The notes: generated by a model not told the origin, from the sequence alone. Shown: positions 36,490-48,317, counted from the stretch's first letter. The stretch is 64,000 nucleotides of DNA from Endocalyx cinctus (GCA_001600455.1 BCKC01000008.1:372001-436000), one strand, 5' to 3'. Translations and numbers: made by a program.

Positions 36490-37863
36490 CGTCGCAAAGG
36501 GGTTTTCGACCGATAATGGCGACTGACTCTGCGTAGTGATGTAGTTGAGGATACGACGATACATGATTAGATTTACGAGATGCGTGGGAAGTTCTTTATA
36601 ATAGTTTGGGACACGGTCCGATAGCGTTATCGGAGTGGTGAGGATTGGGATCGGGGTTTGCCGAAACCACGTTGAATTGCGATCAATTCAAGAGCACGGC
36701 TCCTTGGCAGCATGAGGCATTCGCCAATATGACCTATAATGCCCAGAACTCAAAATATGTTGTCGGTTGTTTTGATCAAAAGTTGGGATTTCTCGCCCGA
36801 GGATATGGAGCCGACGGGGTTGAGTAAGTGGAGTAGCCATCGCGCCAAGCTACCCTTTTCGAGTTTAGAGATTGTCTAGCCTGTTATACACCTATCAAAC
36901 TGAAAGATTCTTCTTGTCTGCCCCTGAAGTTGTTTATCGTGCCAAGTTAAAGAGAACCAACCGTATATGGAACGGCAGCAAGTCGAGTTACTTAATCGGT
37001 ATTAGTCACGAAGTCGGCAGAAAAATTCACAAATTTGAATATCGTCATATCTCTTATACTATCCCATGCTGAGGGGGGGCGGGGAAGTCTAATCTTTTTT
37101 TTTTTTTGACTTCAGAGTGCGAAGAGGAAAAAGGAGACAAGAGATGATAGTTCCATCGTTTCGTTGTCTTTATGGTTAATAATTACGCATTGTGCTTTCG
37201 ACTATGCGTGTCAATATCACATATGACTTGACTACTCGGCGATACTAAGTTACATAATTACTGATAATTATTAGGATCTAATTTTTCTCACGAGGAAAGT
37301 TCTTCATACCTACCTTCTTATATCATTACCGTTTGAAATATGTAATCAATTAGGGAAATTGTTGGTTGCAGATAGTTGTGCTATTTATTCGTAGATTCCT
37401 GTTCTGATTATCTAAAGCAAATATAGTATAATTACTGCTTGCAAGTTGCAGTTACAACACGCTGATAATGAGTTGCAAAGAAAGTACAGATTAGTTGGTT
37501 ATTAAGCAATAGTATCGAGGCGAGCATAATTCCGGGAAAGAATGTACATCAAAAACTTGATTCCAAACTTACTTACTTGCTTACTTACTAAGAGTTGAAA
37601 TATAACCTAAGTAATTATTTTTATTCAAACCAGAGATTATACCACAACTCGTTATTATAATGCTTCAAAAAGACTTCTCATGTACCTCAGAATTACCTAG
37701 GGTAATATATTCAACTATCGTCCAAGTTTAGCATTATCTTCACCTTCTACTCATGGAGTCTCTCCAACACTCCATTTTTACCCGAGTCTGGTTGACTGTC
37801 TAGCCTTTTCCCCTTGAAGATTTCCTCCTTGTTTGACTTTTTTACCTTTATACATACCTTTTC
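36490..37863. other. AT-rich intergenic region, no gene seen
   Basis: Two short plus-strand ORFs (36645-36827, 36872-37072) lack any family features. A G-rich/T-rich patch lies at 37072-37108. Confidence 0.45.
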
Positions 37864-38116
37864 TGTGACGGAGAAGTGGGACTAAATGGGACCTGATTTC
37901 GGAAACGTTACATTACGGGGTGGAATCAAACTTATAAACCCGGTTTAAGTTATTGACCAATCCCTAAATTACGTAGTACTAGCTCAGGAAATATTATAAA
38001 TAAGATGCTAAGCTCCCGTTCGATTTATAGAAATAAATAATTCCTTAAGCCCTAATTTAATGAGATATTTATATAATATGATTACCAAGCTCTTAAATAT
38101 CCTCCACAAACTCTAA
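37864..38116 (+). repeat. Dispersed repeat family R1, copy 2 (RIP-like)
   Basis: Starts TGTGACGGAGAAGTGGGACT exactly like the copy at 52824. Aligned by eye, many differences from that copy are G-to-A or C-to-T, for example GAAGTAGATAGATCC has become GAAATAAATAATTCC. This is the bias left by repeat-induced point mutation. Confidence 0.85.
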
Positions 38117-39448
38117 TAATCTGACATTTTCCTAATATTATAGGAAGTTCCAATCAAAAGATTTCATTTTGTAATCTGTGCAATTACACCCATCAGCAGT
38201 TACAGTATTGACTTTGCGTTAACTCTCTTTTACAAATGACGAAAAAGTCTCTTTTTTCTCTTTGTTTCTTTATGTTTCCATCGTTTCAACCATGTATTAA
38301 TTATATCACATTCAAATCTTTCAATATTTTAACAAAAACTACTCCATTTAATACTTAGTTCAAATATTCATCTTCCTCTTTACCGGCCGTTTTATTTACT
38401 GCGTTGCCACCATGCAAGAATTTGGTGTGCTTCACTTGGATAAGTACTGCATAAAATACTCCCGGACGAAAATTTTCTCTGATTGAGAATACTACTATAC
38501 ACCCTCATAATTGTTGATTCAAAAACTTCTTAAATACTGTTCATCTTTATTTACCCCATCATAGTTTAATAATTTAGGTAAGGTAACATGCCTCTTATAT
38601 CACCAACAAATCTCTACACCTACAACGTCAGACTTTCAAAATATCGAATAGTTTAATATGCATGAATTAACGAAACTAATCAGATCTTGATCATATAGAC
38701 TTTTACATATTTTTACGATTTACCATAAAAACTGATATAAATCTGTTCAGTGTAACTGAGCTGCGCAGAAAAAGACAGCACGGTGGATCATGCATTGCAT
38801 CCACTCGGAAATCAGAAAACAGAAAGAACGGAAACTACGTTGGTAATGCGCATAGTCTTTCGCAATGAACACACTTTCAATCATAACAGCACCTCGCTGT
38901 TGCCTTTCTATTTGCCTTGGAACCTTCTAAATTTCATAAACACAGAATGAACAACAATTATCCGTACTTTCCAAAATACATCATCATCTCCGAATTATAT
39001 CTACTCGTATCTATTTTCCTTCACACAGCAACATCAATGATCATATCATACTTCTCTCCATTCTTTCATGAACCGAAAGCTTGATTCGTTTCACAATATA
39101 GTAATTCGCATTGTGATAAATGAATTAATACGATGCAGAATATGACATATTTATTTCCCTTCTCCCGCATACACCCACTTATATATTTTTTTTGAACGTC
39201 TATATCACGCGAAACGAAATAATCGTGAAATAATCGACCACGTCGGATAATTTCAATTCGGGTTTAAACATTTTACTCAGTGTTACTTAATTAAAAATTA
39301 TAGTACATTTCTTACTATTTATTATTCCACCTTATTTATTATTATTCTACCTATATAACATCTTTTAAGAAACCTTCTCCTATAAATTCGTAGGATACTA
39401 TCGGAGAAATTCGTATAGCGTGTTTCACAGCCTTCAAAGATATTCGTT
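38117..39448. other. Very AT-rich DNA without genes
   Basis: Strongly AT-biased with no sustained reading frame on either strand. It resembles RIP-decayed transposon remnants, but I cannot name the element. Confidence 0.45.
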
Positions 39449-39937
39449 ATGGACGTCCTACGAGATTTCCTCACCTTTATAATCTTGGACGACGACGAAG
39501 CCACCGAGATATTAGACGAGCTGTCAGAAACTGGTGATTCCGACGTTGAGCGCGCTTAAGCAGAAGAGGAATTAGCAAGAGTTAAAAAGTTCGATAGAGA
39601 AATCGCTTTCGATAAGATCGTAGCAACAAGACCGGATACGATGGACAACGAGACGGACGAGTATTTCATAAAGTTGATGAAAGTAGTGATAAGACAGTCA
39701 ATTTAAAGGCACGTGGACAGCGGAGCAATAGAAGGAAAAATCCGAGAGCTTCTTAATACACACACCAAACGCCAATCTCAAGTCATCACAGGCTTACAAC
39801 AAAGAATCAGCGACCTGGAAGAACAAGTCAGAGCCATCACGGAGGCCGTCAGTAGTAATAAAGAAGGCAGACACATGGGAAAAGTCAAGAAACAAAAGTT
39901 CGCTAGCCAGTTGTATAACAGTAGCGACTACGACTAA
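39449..39937 (+). pseudogene. Single reading frame broken by two in-frame TAA codons
   Basis: From ATG 39449 the same frame runs to TAA 39935-39937, interrupted only by TAA at 39557-39559 and 39704-39706. The three segments are acidic/helical (LDDDEATEILDELSETGDSD), Lys/Glu-rich (AEEELARVKKFDREIAFDK) and a coiled coil (QVITGLQQRISDLEEQVR) followed by a basic tail. The coherent charged composition across the stops argues for one former gene of about 162 codons. Both stops are one C-to-T change from CAA, which fits RIP. The family is unrecognised; a transposon accessory or gag-like protein is possible. Confidence 0.5.
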
Positions 39938-40410
39938 AATAAAAATCGGGGACGATCTCCTCTCCCGGGGAGGGGGAGATTATAACAGTAGATTAGTTAG
40001 CATAAAACAATAGGGTATTGCATGACAGGCATATAAGTAGATAGTTTTCTTACCTTTAGCAGACATTAAAGAGAAGAAAGAATATAACAATAATCTGCCC
40101 ATTAGTTTTTGAGATCATCACAATTTATGACATAACACATATTAAAGAGATATCTTTAAAGAACTCTCTCATTCATCTCATCTTCATCAATTAATTCCGA
40201 TTTGCTAGAAACGTTGCTATTTGTTCACCATCAGGATTGGCCTCGTTTCCAATACCATCGAGATCAGCAGATAGCAACAATAGCTAGGCAAATAAACAAC
40301 TCTTTTCTCTATTAAAAGTCATTGTACGCCCATGATAAAATACTTCATACAACTCAGGGACTGCGTATACCAACTAGTACGTACTCCATTACGTTAGCCC
40401 TAATAATTAG
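39938..40410. other. Region with a GC-rich hairpin after the broken ORF
   Basis: A near-palindrome, GATCTCCTCTCCCGGGGAGG followed by GGGAGAT, lies at about 39954-39980, 16 bases past the stop. The stretch at 40142-40180 (AGAGATATCTTTAAAGAACT, CTCTCATTCATC) is repeated imperfectly at 41181-41217. Confidence 0.55.
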
Positions 40411-40818
40411 AAGGCCATAGCCAGAGAGGTAATCAAGAACCGGAGCAATTGGGTTGTGGCGAGGGTCAGAAATCACAATATGTGGTACTCGCCAACTGGA
40501 TACTTAAAATCCTCATACTCCATCAACACAGGAACTGGAAAACACCACAATAGTTCACATTGCGGTTTACGTGATAAATATATGGAACCCATCATGGCAC
40601 TGATGCAATACCGATGCCAATACAACTCACTACCACACGACAAGACACTTGAGATTGTAGCGGAGAAATGCAAAGTGCGAGATGACAAACATATCACACG
40701 CATGATAAACGACGGAAAGTTTATAAAGGAATTCGGAGATATACCGTTTAAAACGACCTCCAAATATATGAAATATTTTAACATCGAAGTCGAAGAGGAG
40801 GAGGCTAAGGAGGAATAA
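40411..40818 (+). CDS. Orphan 136-codon open frame, possibly a transposon or gene fragment
   Basis: The frame is open from just after TAG at 40408-40410 to TAA 40816-40818. It lacks an early ATG (the first is in HNMWYSP, about residue 24), so it may be an internal or decayed exon. The protein is basic, then ends acidic (FNIEVEEEEAKEE). Phrases such as LRDKYMEPIMALMQYRCQYN and KFIKEFGDIPFKTTSKYMKY look like real globular sequence rather than low complexity. I do not recognise the family. It sits between the twice-broken ORF and a fold-back repeat, so it probably belongs to a decayed mobile element. Confidence 0.35.
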   Translation, partial: KAIAREVIKNRSNWVVARVRNHNMWYSPTGYLKSSYSINTGTGKHHNSSHCGLRDKYMEPIMALMQYRCQYNSLPHDKTLEIVAEKCKVRDDKHITRMINDGKFIKEFGDIPFKTTSKYMKYFNIEVEEEEAKEE

Positions 40819-40953
40819 GGAAACGGAGACTGGGATTGATAAATAGATAGTGTTTTCTTTTTTTTCCTTTCTGAAAGTATGAGATGCGCGGGTATATCAT
40901 GATAAAAAGACGCGGGGATGTTAAGGGAAGTGTGACCCACTAAACTTACCTTA

Positions 40954-41485
40954 TGCCTGAGTTTACGAAGGGTCTTCTACACGCCTCTACGGAACCATCT
41001 TTGCCTGAGTTTACGAAGGATCTTCTACACGCCTCTACGGAACCATCTTTAAAAACCCCTGTCGTTTTCTTATCTTATCTTTTCTGTGTAACACAGTAAA
41101 GATTATAAACTCAGGACGTTCTGTGGGCTGCAAGCTCACCTCCCGTTTCCTTAGACGTCCTAAAAAGTATACTATATTAGAGAGATATCTTCAGAGATTC
41201 CCTCATTCATTCTTTTTCCTTCATAGATATGCCTTAGCTCTAAAAGGGAAGGTAAATTTCCTAATCCTATCATAGTCATAGTCTTAATCAAGTTCTACGA
41301 AGGTCTGCCAATTCTGTCTCTCTCTCTTTTAATACAACTATTTCTCCACTAGAAGCGAGCTTGCAGCCCACAGAACGTCCTGAGTTTACAATTCTTACTG
41401 TGCTACACGGAAAATAAGAAAACGACAGGGGTCTTTAAAGATGGTTCCGTAGAGGCGGGTAGAAGATCCTTCGTAAACTCGGGCA
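40954..41485. mobile_element. Fold-back (long inverted-repeat) element
   Basis: Two inverted arms, 40954-41139 and 41357-41485, flank a spacer of about 217 bp. Each arm contains TGCC(T/C)GAGTTTACGAAGG, CGCCTCTACGGAACCATCTT, CCCCTGTCGTTTTCTTAT and AAACTCAGGACGTTCTGTGG. Each arm also begins and ends with the short inverted motif CCTGAGTTTA/TAAACTCAGG. The left arm carries an extra 48-bp tandem duplication (40954-41001 and 41002-41049). A related single arm lies at 48318-48449. Confidence 0.75.
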
Positions 41486-41570
41486 TTAGCTAGCTTGACG
41501 TCAGAAATTCTATTCTGATATTTCTTACGTCTTGTAGAGCCCTACTACCACGCGCCCTTTAATACTCTCT

Positions 41571-42731
41571 TTATCCTTCCAGGGGAGCCGTATCGGCGAA
41601 AGGACCAAACATGCCACCACGGTCCCCGTTCACCCCGGCTTCTAACACCAACTTTCGCAGATACTTTTCCTCTTCTTGGGTAAGGGTTACCTTCGCAGCC
41701 GCGAAGTTCTCCTCCAGATAGGGAATCTTCTTCGTACCCGGGATAACGAAGAGGTTCTCGCTCTGGAGGAGTAGCCAGGCGAGCACCAGCTGACCAGGCG
41801 AGCACCCCTTACTTTTGGCAATTTCAGTAAACTGATCCACCAGCTTGAGGTTCTTCTGGAAATTCTCGCCCTGGTATCGGGGGAAGTAGGCTCTCGCGTC
41901 CGCGGGGCCGAGGTCGGCGGCGGAGCGGAACCGCCCCGTCATAATGCCTCGGCCGAGAGGGGAGTATGCGAAAATGGAGATACCCAGCTCTTTACAAGTT
42001 TCTAGCATGTGTGTTCCCGAAGCGCCCTCGATATCGAGCGTCCAGGGGTTGTATTCGAGCTGAGCCGCATGAATAGGGTGTACGGCGTTCGCCCGACGAA
42101 GAGTCGCGGAGGAAACTTCTGATACCCCGAGATATTTGATTTTTCCTTCTCTATCAGGGTTGGTTAGGTATCACTAGATTATGGTCTTCTTCTTCTTTTT
42201 AACTTACTCTACTAGTTCTTTCATAGCTCGTATCGTTTTTTCAACGGGTACTTTAGGGTTTACGCGATGTACATAGTAGAGATCGATATGAGCAACCCCG
42301 AGGCGCTCTAAGCTACGCTCGACACACTCTCGGAAGTACTCTGGAGAGGAATCAACTTCGTAATTCCCTGTGGCGTCAAGCTTCAAGCCAAATTTGGTGG
42401 CTAAGAAGATATCCGCACGGCGCTCTGGGTGCAGTCGAAACCACTTCCCAATAGTAGCCTCGCTATCACCGTAGGAATCGGCGGTATCCCAATTGGTACA
42501 GCCCATTTCCCAGGCTCGATCCAAGAGCTTGAAGCGTTCTTCATCAGAACTGCAAGTCGAGATAAAAAAAGGTTAGCAGATGTAAATAGTATTTAAAGAT
42601 GGATCTGAATAACCTTACTCGGCGGGCCCATATCCGACGCTGAATCCCATGAGGCCAAACCCAACGGCGGGAATTATCGGACCATCTTTTCCAAGCCGGC
42701 GGGTGGGGGTATTTTTAGTGGTTGAAGACAT
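41571..42731 (-). CDS. Aldo/keto reductase (YakC/AKR13-like)
   Basis: Three exons (42731-42619, 42549-42208, 42150-41571) give 344 aa. The AKR active-site tetrad is complete: Asp59 and Tyr64 in WDTADSYGDSE, Lys90 in FLATKFG and His132 in LYYVHR. The barrel start (RRLGKDGPIIPAVGFGLMG) and the cofactor-binding C-terminus (VIPGTKKIPYLEENFAA) match NADPH-dependent AKRs of the YakC/pyridoxal reductase branch. It probably reduces small aldehydes or ketones in the cytosol. Introns are 69 and 57 nt. The gene ends about 90 bp from the fold-back element and is intact, unlike its left neighbours. Confidence 0.92.
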
Positions 42732-45100
42732 TGTTTTTTTTTTTTTGTTTGGTTTACTTAGATGCTTATTCAATAATTATCACGTTGGTGATGTGATATC
42801 GAGGAACAAGACTAAGCTCAATGGGAAAACCCTCTTTAAAAGTGCAAAGAAAGAAAGAAAGAAATTAAGTAAATGGGTTCAGAGATCTATAGTCAATTTC
42901 GTAAATCAAAGTGATGAAGACCGACAAGCGGGATGGTTGTGACCCGAAACTATATAGTGAACTCATTCAATTTCTTCATATAGAGGAGTAATATCCTGTT
43001 AGTAGTAGTTATCATATACTACAAATGTAGATTGTAGATCATTTATCAAGGTCATAAGCTATCTTTGAACCTCTGAGATATGACGTTGATATATAAGAGA
43101 AAGGAAAATGAAAGATGCGCCGATGTAGTCAGCTCGTGAATGTCCGGAAGTTAGCAATTTAACTCCGTTGACTCCGTCGGTTCTGTTTGCTCCGTTGACT
43201 CTGCATATAGATGCCGCAGATCCGTTGATAATAATCAACACATACAGATTCCATTCTTCTTTAAATCAGGTTGAAAACGAATTATAGCAGTCTCTGAGGC
43301 CGTTCTAAACAGTTGGTCACAGTTAATAAAACGGTCTAAGTCTGATAATTCTATACCGCTCCCGTCTCGAACAACGTTCGAAGCTGACTTTTTTACTTGT
43401 ACCAGAGATCCATGCCCTTCTGTAAGCTAAAAGTTCAGCACCTACTATATCTGGGTTCTTCTTAAACTTTTATCTAGAGAAGCATACATATCAGTTACTG
43501 AATCAAGGTATAGATATTCGTAGCTCCGAGTCTTGTTCCAATGTAAGCACGACGTGACTAATTATTCAGTAGATGAACCGATGTCTCGGCTTTATTTTAA
43601 GTCATATTCTTGCGAAAAAGTTCAATGATAATATGGATATCGTCCACCATTGGCCGAATGATACCGATAGATGCCTATCTTGTACTCAGGTCTCCTCTTG
43701 CATTTGGCTATCTTAGGTCGATCTCTTGCCGCATCATATAACTTTTTTTCTACTAGATGTTTGATAGTGGTCTAGTGCCTTAGAAAAGCAAAAGTTCACT
43801 TCATCTAGTCACTACCAAATTGACTTCATATCTCATCGGCTGTATATAGGAATGTATCAGATATTAACGGTTTATCGAGAATATAATCATCTCAACATGG
43901 GTGAATATATCGCCTAATAGTAGCCAAGAGTCTACGCCGCTTCCCACGCTCTCCAGAACCTCGGGATTCTTAGTCAGACGGGATTCAACTCAGTGTTACT
44001 ATGTCTCACTCTTCCCTCCTTATGATCTTTATAATACCGATCACGGATAGCAGTGTGGTAGCGATCATTCTTTTCAATGCTCAAACCAATTCGTGCAGCC
44101 AACAGCAGAGCACTGACGCTAAAACTTGACACCCCCTTTTACCCCCTGTCAGTTCGAATTTCGGCGCCAAGTCCATAACGATATTTCTAACTTATAATTA
44201 AAGTGCAGTATTTGAAAATATAGGGTATAAAATAAGGAGAGTGCCCTTATTCTATTTCATAGTCATTAGTAGAATGATTTAATCCCGTCAGTTTTCCAGC
44301 ATTTAAGAACGCGGTACCTTTATCCGGGACACCACTTGCTTTTAAGTCTAGTCGAACTTGCTCCAAATACTCTGGAACACCAGAATGGTGTGTTAACTCT
44401 TAAGGCGTGTTCATTTCAACCGATATAGACAAAAAACTGGCTATGAATCCGAGGAATTCCCATTACATTCTTTTGAAAATAACGTCTGACATGCAGACAT
44501 GCTGATATGGTAAGATAATTATCCTGTCAGCAAAGCGGGGAAGTATAAAGAAATAAGCTACGCTGTTGGTTGGAGACGAGACGCTCCGTGAACTCATGAT
44601 TTTCTGCTGACGGTGCGGTTTATGGAGGAGCGATGATTTCTACTTCTCCTTTTTTTCAAGAAAAAAAAATAGCTGCTATAGGAAGCTGTTTGATAGTATC
44701 TTTGACCAGGATATCTTTTCATGGAGTGGGGAATTTTCGGGGGCATCCTTCATCTCGCCACCACCAGTTCCTTAAACTACTTGGCGGGTAGAACATCACG
44801 CTGTTCTTTTGATCCTGCTTATTTTGATCCTGACGCTAACGCTCTCAAGTATTCTCAAGGAACAAAGAAGACTTTCCAGTAACGGATTGCCAGGCCGTGA
44901 GGGAACCTGCAATTTTATTCGGAATAATGTTACACCGATTCGTCGGTCGACGACAACATCCTTCCGTGACTAGCGGCCGAATTTCACTGGGTCCTCATTT
45001 TATTTCTTAATTGTCTGCCTATTTACTCTGTTTCCATCCCAGCGAGATCTTTTGTCGTCATGCCTCATCTGTCACTTAGTACTGCCTACACAAGACTGTC
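42732..45100. other. Intergenic region, no gene seen
   Basis: About 2.4 kb between divergent genes, with T/A-rich tracts and a small TCCGTTGACT repeat near 43167-43218. No coding or RNA gene was recognised. Confidence 0.45.
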
Positions 45101-46794
45101 ATGGCAAAGAACCAGATCTTTCTCAGTGCCGTTACTGTGACAGTGATTTCTGTCTTAATTTCTTGGCTAGCTCCTTTATTTTCAACCTCACCCATCAGTA
45201 GCAAACCTCTAGTGATTGGGGAGAATAATACGGTCCTATTTCTCGTTGCAAGCGAGCATGGGCTCTCGAATGTTCACGTGGCGACGGCCCACGCTCTCTT
45301 AGAACAGCATCCTCATGTTCAGGTTCATTTCGCGTCTTTCCGCCCGTTTGAGTCTAGGCTAGAACGCATCAATTCCCTCATCAAGGACCCGAACAAGCCG
45401 CGTATCGCGTTCCACCCAATTGAGGGCTTGTCGATACTTCCCACTTCCCACGCTTCTGAGCTATCAGTTTCACCCTTAGTCCATCCTCCCGGCTGGAAAG
45501 GGAGTGGCCAGTTATGCGAGGCCATGCGAACTTATGTCTCTCCATGGTCCGGAGAAGAACATCTGGCTATTTATCGTCAGATAACGCATATAATTGATAA
45601 GGTAAACCCTACCGTTGTTGTTTTAGATTTGCTCTTTCGACCTGCAATCGATGCGACAAAGGATGCGAACCGTCTGCATGCTTTTATCACTCCTAATATG
45701 CTGATTGACGCCGTTCGGTTTCGGCAGACGTGGGGGAAGATGTTCTGGAAATATCCCGCGTAAGTTCTGCAACACCTATGTATTAAGGTAGCTAAGTCGT
45801 TTACATGGCACTAATGAATATTATTTATCGTTTTTAGTATGGGCTCTGGATTCCCGTATCCTGTACCGTGGAGCAAGATATTAGAGAATATTCTTCTCAA
45901 TCTTCGGTATATTTTCTCCATGGTTTACATACCAGATATGAAGGAAAAGAAAGCTTTTCTTAAATCTCAGGGTCTGGCAGATCCAATTAATTTCTTCAAA
46001 ATGCAAGATGCACGCGTGATGTGGATTTCACAAGCAATGCCAGAGGCCTCCATACCAATTGACGTTGTGCCGCAGAATATTACCTGCGTAGGACCGATAA
46101 CGCTGGCCCTTGGAACTGTAGCCGAGCAAGACGAAGATCTAGATAAGTGGGTGAAAAAAGCGCCAACGATACTGGTTAACCTTGGATCCGCATTCACGTT
46201 TTCAGAGAGTCGTGCTTTTATTATGGCCCAGAGCTTGGCCAAAATACTGCAAGCCACTGATGTGCAAGTTTTATGGAAAATCCGCAAGGAAGGTATATTC
46301 GGGGACGAATTTATGGATCCTCTTATTCCATTCGTTGACCGTGGTAGAGCTAGGGTGGAGAGGTGGTTGGCAGCGGATCCGGCGTCACTTCTCGAATCGG
46401 GAAACATTATTGCTTCTGTCCATCACGGCGGTGCTGGGTGCTACCACGAAGCTATTAGGTAAGATCCTACGATTTGTTTTACGGATATAGAGGCCGTCTC
46501 TAACAAAAGCCTTACAGTGCTGGGGTCCCCCAAGTGATCTTGCCCCTGTGGCTAGATCTATATGAGTATGCTCAGCTTAGTGAGTCGATCGAAGTCGGCG
46601 TCTGGGGATGTCGGGACACGAGTCCAGAATGGACTTCTGAATGCCTATATCAATCGATATTACAAGTTGTGAAAAGCGATGAAAGTGAAGGCTTCCGGGA
46701 GAAAGCAAAACATCTTGGCCACATAGCCCAGGCCGAACCTGGCCGATATATTGCTGCGCAGAAGATTGCAGGACTGGCAGGTTCCGGAGTCTAG
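45101..46794 (+). CDS. Membrane-anchored UDP-glycosyltransferase (GT1 family)
   Basis: Three exons (45101-45759, 45838-46458, 46518-46794) encode 518 aa. An N-terminal hydrophobic anchor (FLSAVTVTVISVLISWLAPL, about residues 7-26) is followed by a UGT N-domain with the EHGLSNVHVATAHALLEQHP loop, in which His is expected to act as catalytic base. The C-domain has ILVNLGSAFTFS and the signature IIASVHHGGAGCYHEAIRAG with LPLWLDLYEYAQ, the UDP-sugar binding motif (HxGG...P..DQ/E). The usual DQ is replaced by DLYE. Related fungal UGTs glucosylate sterols, lipids or small phenolics. A GT1 fold is near certain; the acceptor is unknown. Confidence 0.9.
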
Positions 46795-47505
46795 GACAAA
46801 ATGCGATTTTCGTGTAAATGTCCGGTGTGTCACAAGTGATACTCGTATTTGATTAATGAATGTTATGCTGAGAGAAGTTAGACCTCTGAAACTACGAATC
46901 CTCTTAAGTATAATCATAAGGTATTCTGGAGTCCCACATGTACGATGACCCTTGATGGGTCACTCTGTCCGAACACATCAACCTGGTCGTCCATTCTCCA
47001 GTCCCAACCGTTTCCAGTAACAAGAATGCGAACTTTCATAGTAGCATTAATTATTTACCAAGTAGAAAAGTGTCACCAACAGCCTCTCTTGGTGGTTGAT
47101 ATTGCCCATTTTACACCGGTTCACCCTGTCCAGGATGATCCACACTATTTTACTTTATGTCCGACAATTTAAAACTCTAAGAACAGCTTTTTGGAGAATA
47201 AACCTGACATTTCTTCTTTCCTGATGGGATTTTTCGTCTTGTTTGCTATCTGTGCTGCGAAGTCCGGATAGCTCGGGGGCGGAATGAGACCTTATTTCGG
47301 AGTTGTAAAATTAAGGGGTGGAAGCAAAATCAACAGATTCGGCAAGGGTACCCGTGCTGACTCATTGTGGCGGTGCTCCTGGTCTCAAGCGAAGTCACTA
47401 ATAATGCAAGATAAGATAAAGATAAAGAAAAAATTTTCTATCGCCAATGCTTCCCATACTGCCACACCACACTAACCATATTCTTACCACATCGGGTTAA
47501 AACCG
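46795..47505. other. Intergenic region with a repeat fragment
   Basis: Contains a 5' fragment of repeat family R1 (47276-47343). Otherwise nothing is supported. Confidence 0.5.
47276..47343 (+). repeat. Dispersed repeat family R1, 5' fragment
   Basis: GGAATGAGACCTTATTTCGG, then GTAAAATTAAGGGGTGGAAG, closely matches the first 80 bp of the full copies. It ends before the TATA region. Confidence 0.7.
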
Positions 47506-47559
47506 ATGATAACTTTATGTCATATATTTTATGAAAGACCCTATTATTTAGACTTCGTT

Positions 47560-48180
47560 ATGTCTGACGAGGCTACTTGTGATTTTGAGCCGGGTTTGAT
47601 ATCGTGCGGCCCGTTGTGTTGTGTTTCTTCTTGGCAGTCTTGTGTGAAGGAAGGCGAGTGTCGCGTCACCGCTACGCCGCCGGAAAACACGACCAGTACA
47701 TCTAATACTAGTAGCACATCATCAACACCAAGTGCAACTAGCAATATCAGCAGTACAATTTCTAAAACAAGTTCAATTACCAGCGGGCCCACTTCGACAA
47801 ATAATGGGTACACTCCACCATCGGTATCAGGTGGTACGAGCCTAAGCCCTGGTGCTATAGCTGGTATCGCTGTCGCTGCTGTCGTCGTCGTGGGTGCTTT
47901 AGTCGGAATGGCTATATATATTTTTATCTTGAAAAAAAGCCAAATGCCCCATTTTTTAGAGAACAGCCCTACAGTATTTATAGATTCGGAACCTCACCAT
48001 CCTTACCCGAAATACGAGTTGCCTGGTAACTATGGGCCAGTTTCCTTAAAGGCGGAGCTCGATACGGGCACTAGTGTACCTGTTGAATTGGATACATCGG
48101 CAAGGCAACTTGGAGATAATCAAACCGGTTGTATGGGGATCGCCGAACTGGATCACAACACAAGTTATAGAGTCCGTTAG
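47560..48180 (+). CDS. Single-pass membrane protein with Cys-rich and Ser/Thr-rich ectodomain (Mid2/Wsc-like layout)
   Basis: The ORF from MSDEATC (47560) is 206 aa and the frame is open upstream to at least 47506. The order is a short Cys-rich segment (CDFEPGLISCGPLCC...SCVKEGEC), a Ser/Thr linker of about 60 residues (likely O-mannosylated), one transmembrane helix (AGIAVAAVVVVGALVGMAIY) followed by a basic stop-transfer LKKS, and a hydrophilic tail of about 80 residues. This is the layout of fungal cell-wall stress sensors and many membrane proteins of unknown role. No signal peptide is encoded at either ATG, so the true start may lie in an unrecognised upstream exon, or the 5' end was lost next to the repeat fragment. 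Confidence 0.6.
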   Translation: MSDEATCDFEPGLISCGPLCCVSSWQSCVKEGECRVTATPPENTTSTSNTSSTSSTPSATSNISSTISKTSSITSGPTSTNNGYTPPSVSGGTSLSPGAIAGIAVAAVVVVGALVGMAIYIFILKKSQMPHFLENSPTVFIDSEPHHPYPKYELPGNYGPVSLKAELDTGTSVPVELDTSARQLGDNQTGCMGIAELDHNTSYRVR

Positions 48181-48317
48181 CACTTAACCGTCTTTGCAAC
48201 ATTCTCTACTGGAGGCGAGCTCGCAGCCCATAATTAGAAGGACTTGACGTTCAGGAATATCGGGGTAACCGGGATGATAATTTTGTAAGGTGCTCAGATG
48301 AGTTTCGAAGCTACATG

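Noticed and set aside
36645..37072. Two short plus-strand ORFs after the M20 peptidase
   Set aside because: 60 and 66 codons, no recognisable motifs, non-ATG start in the first case.
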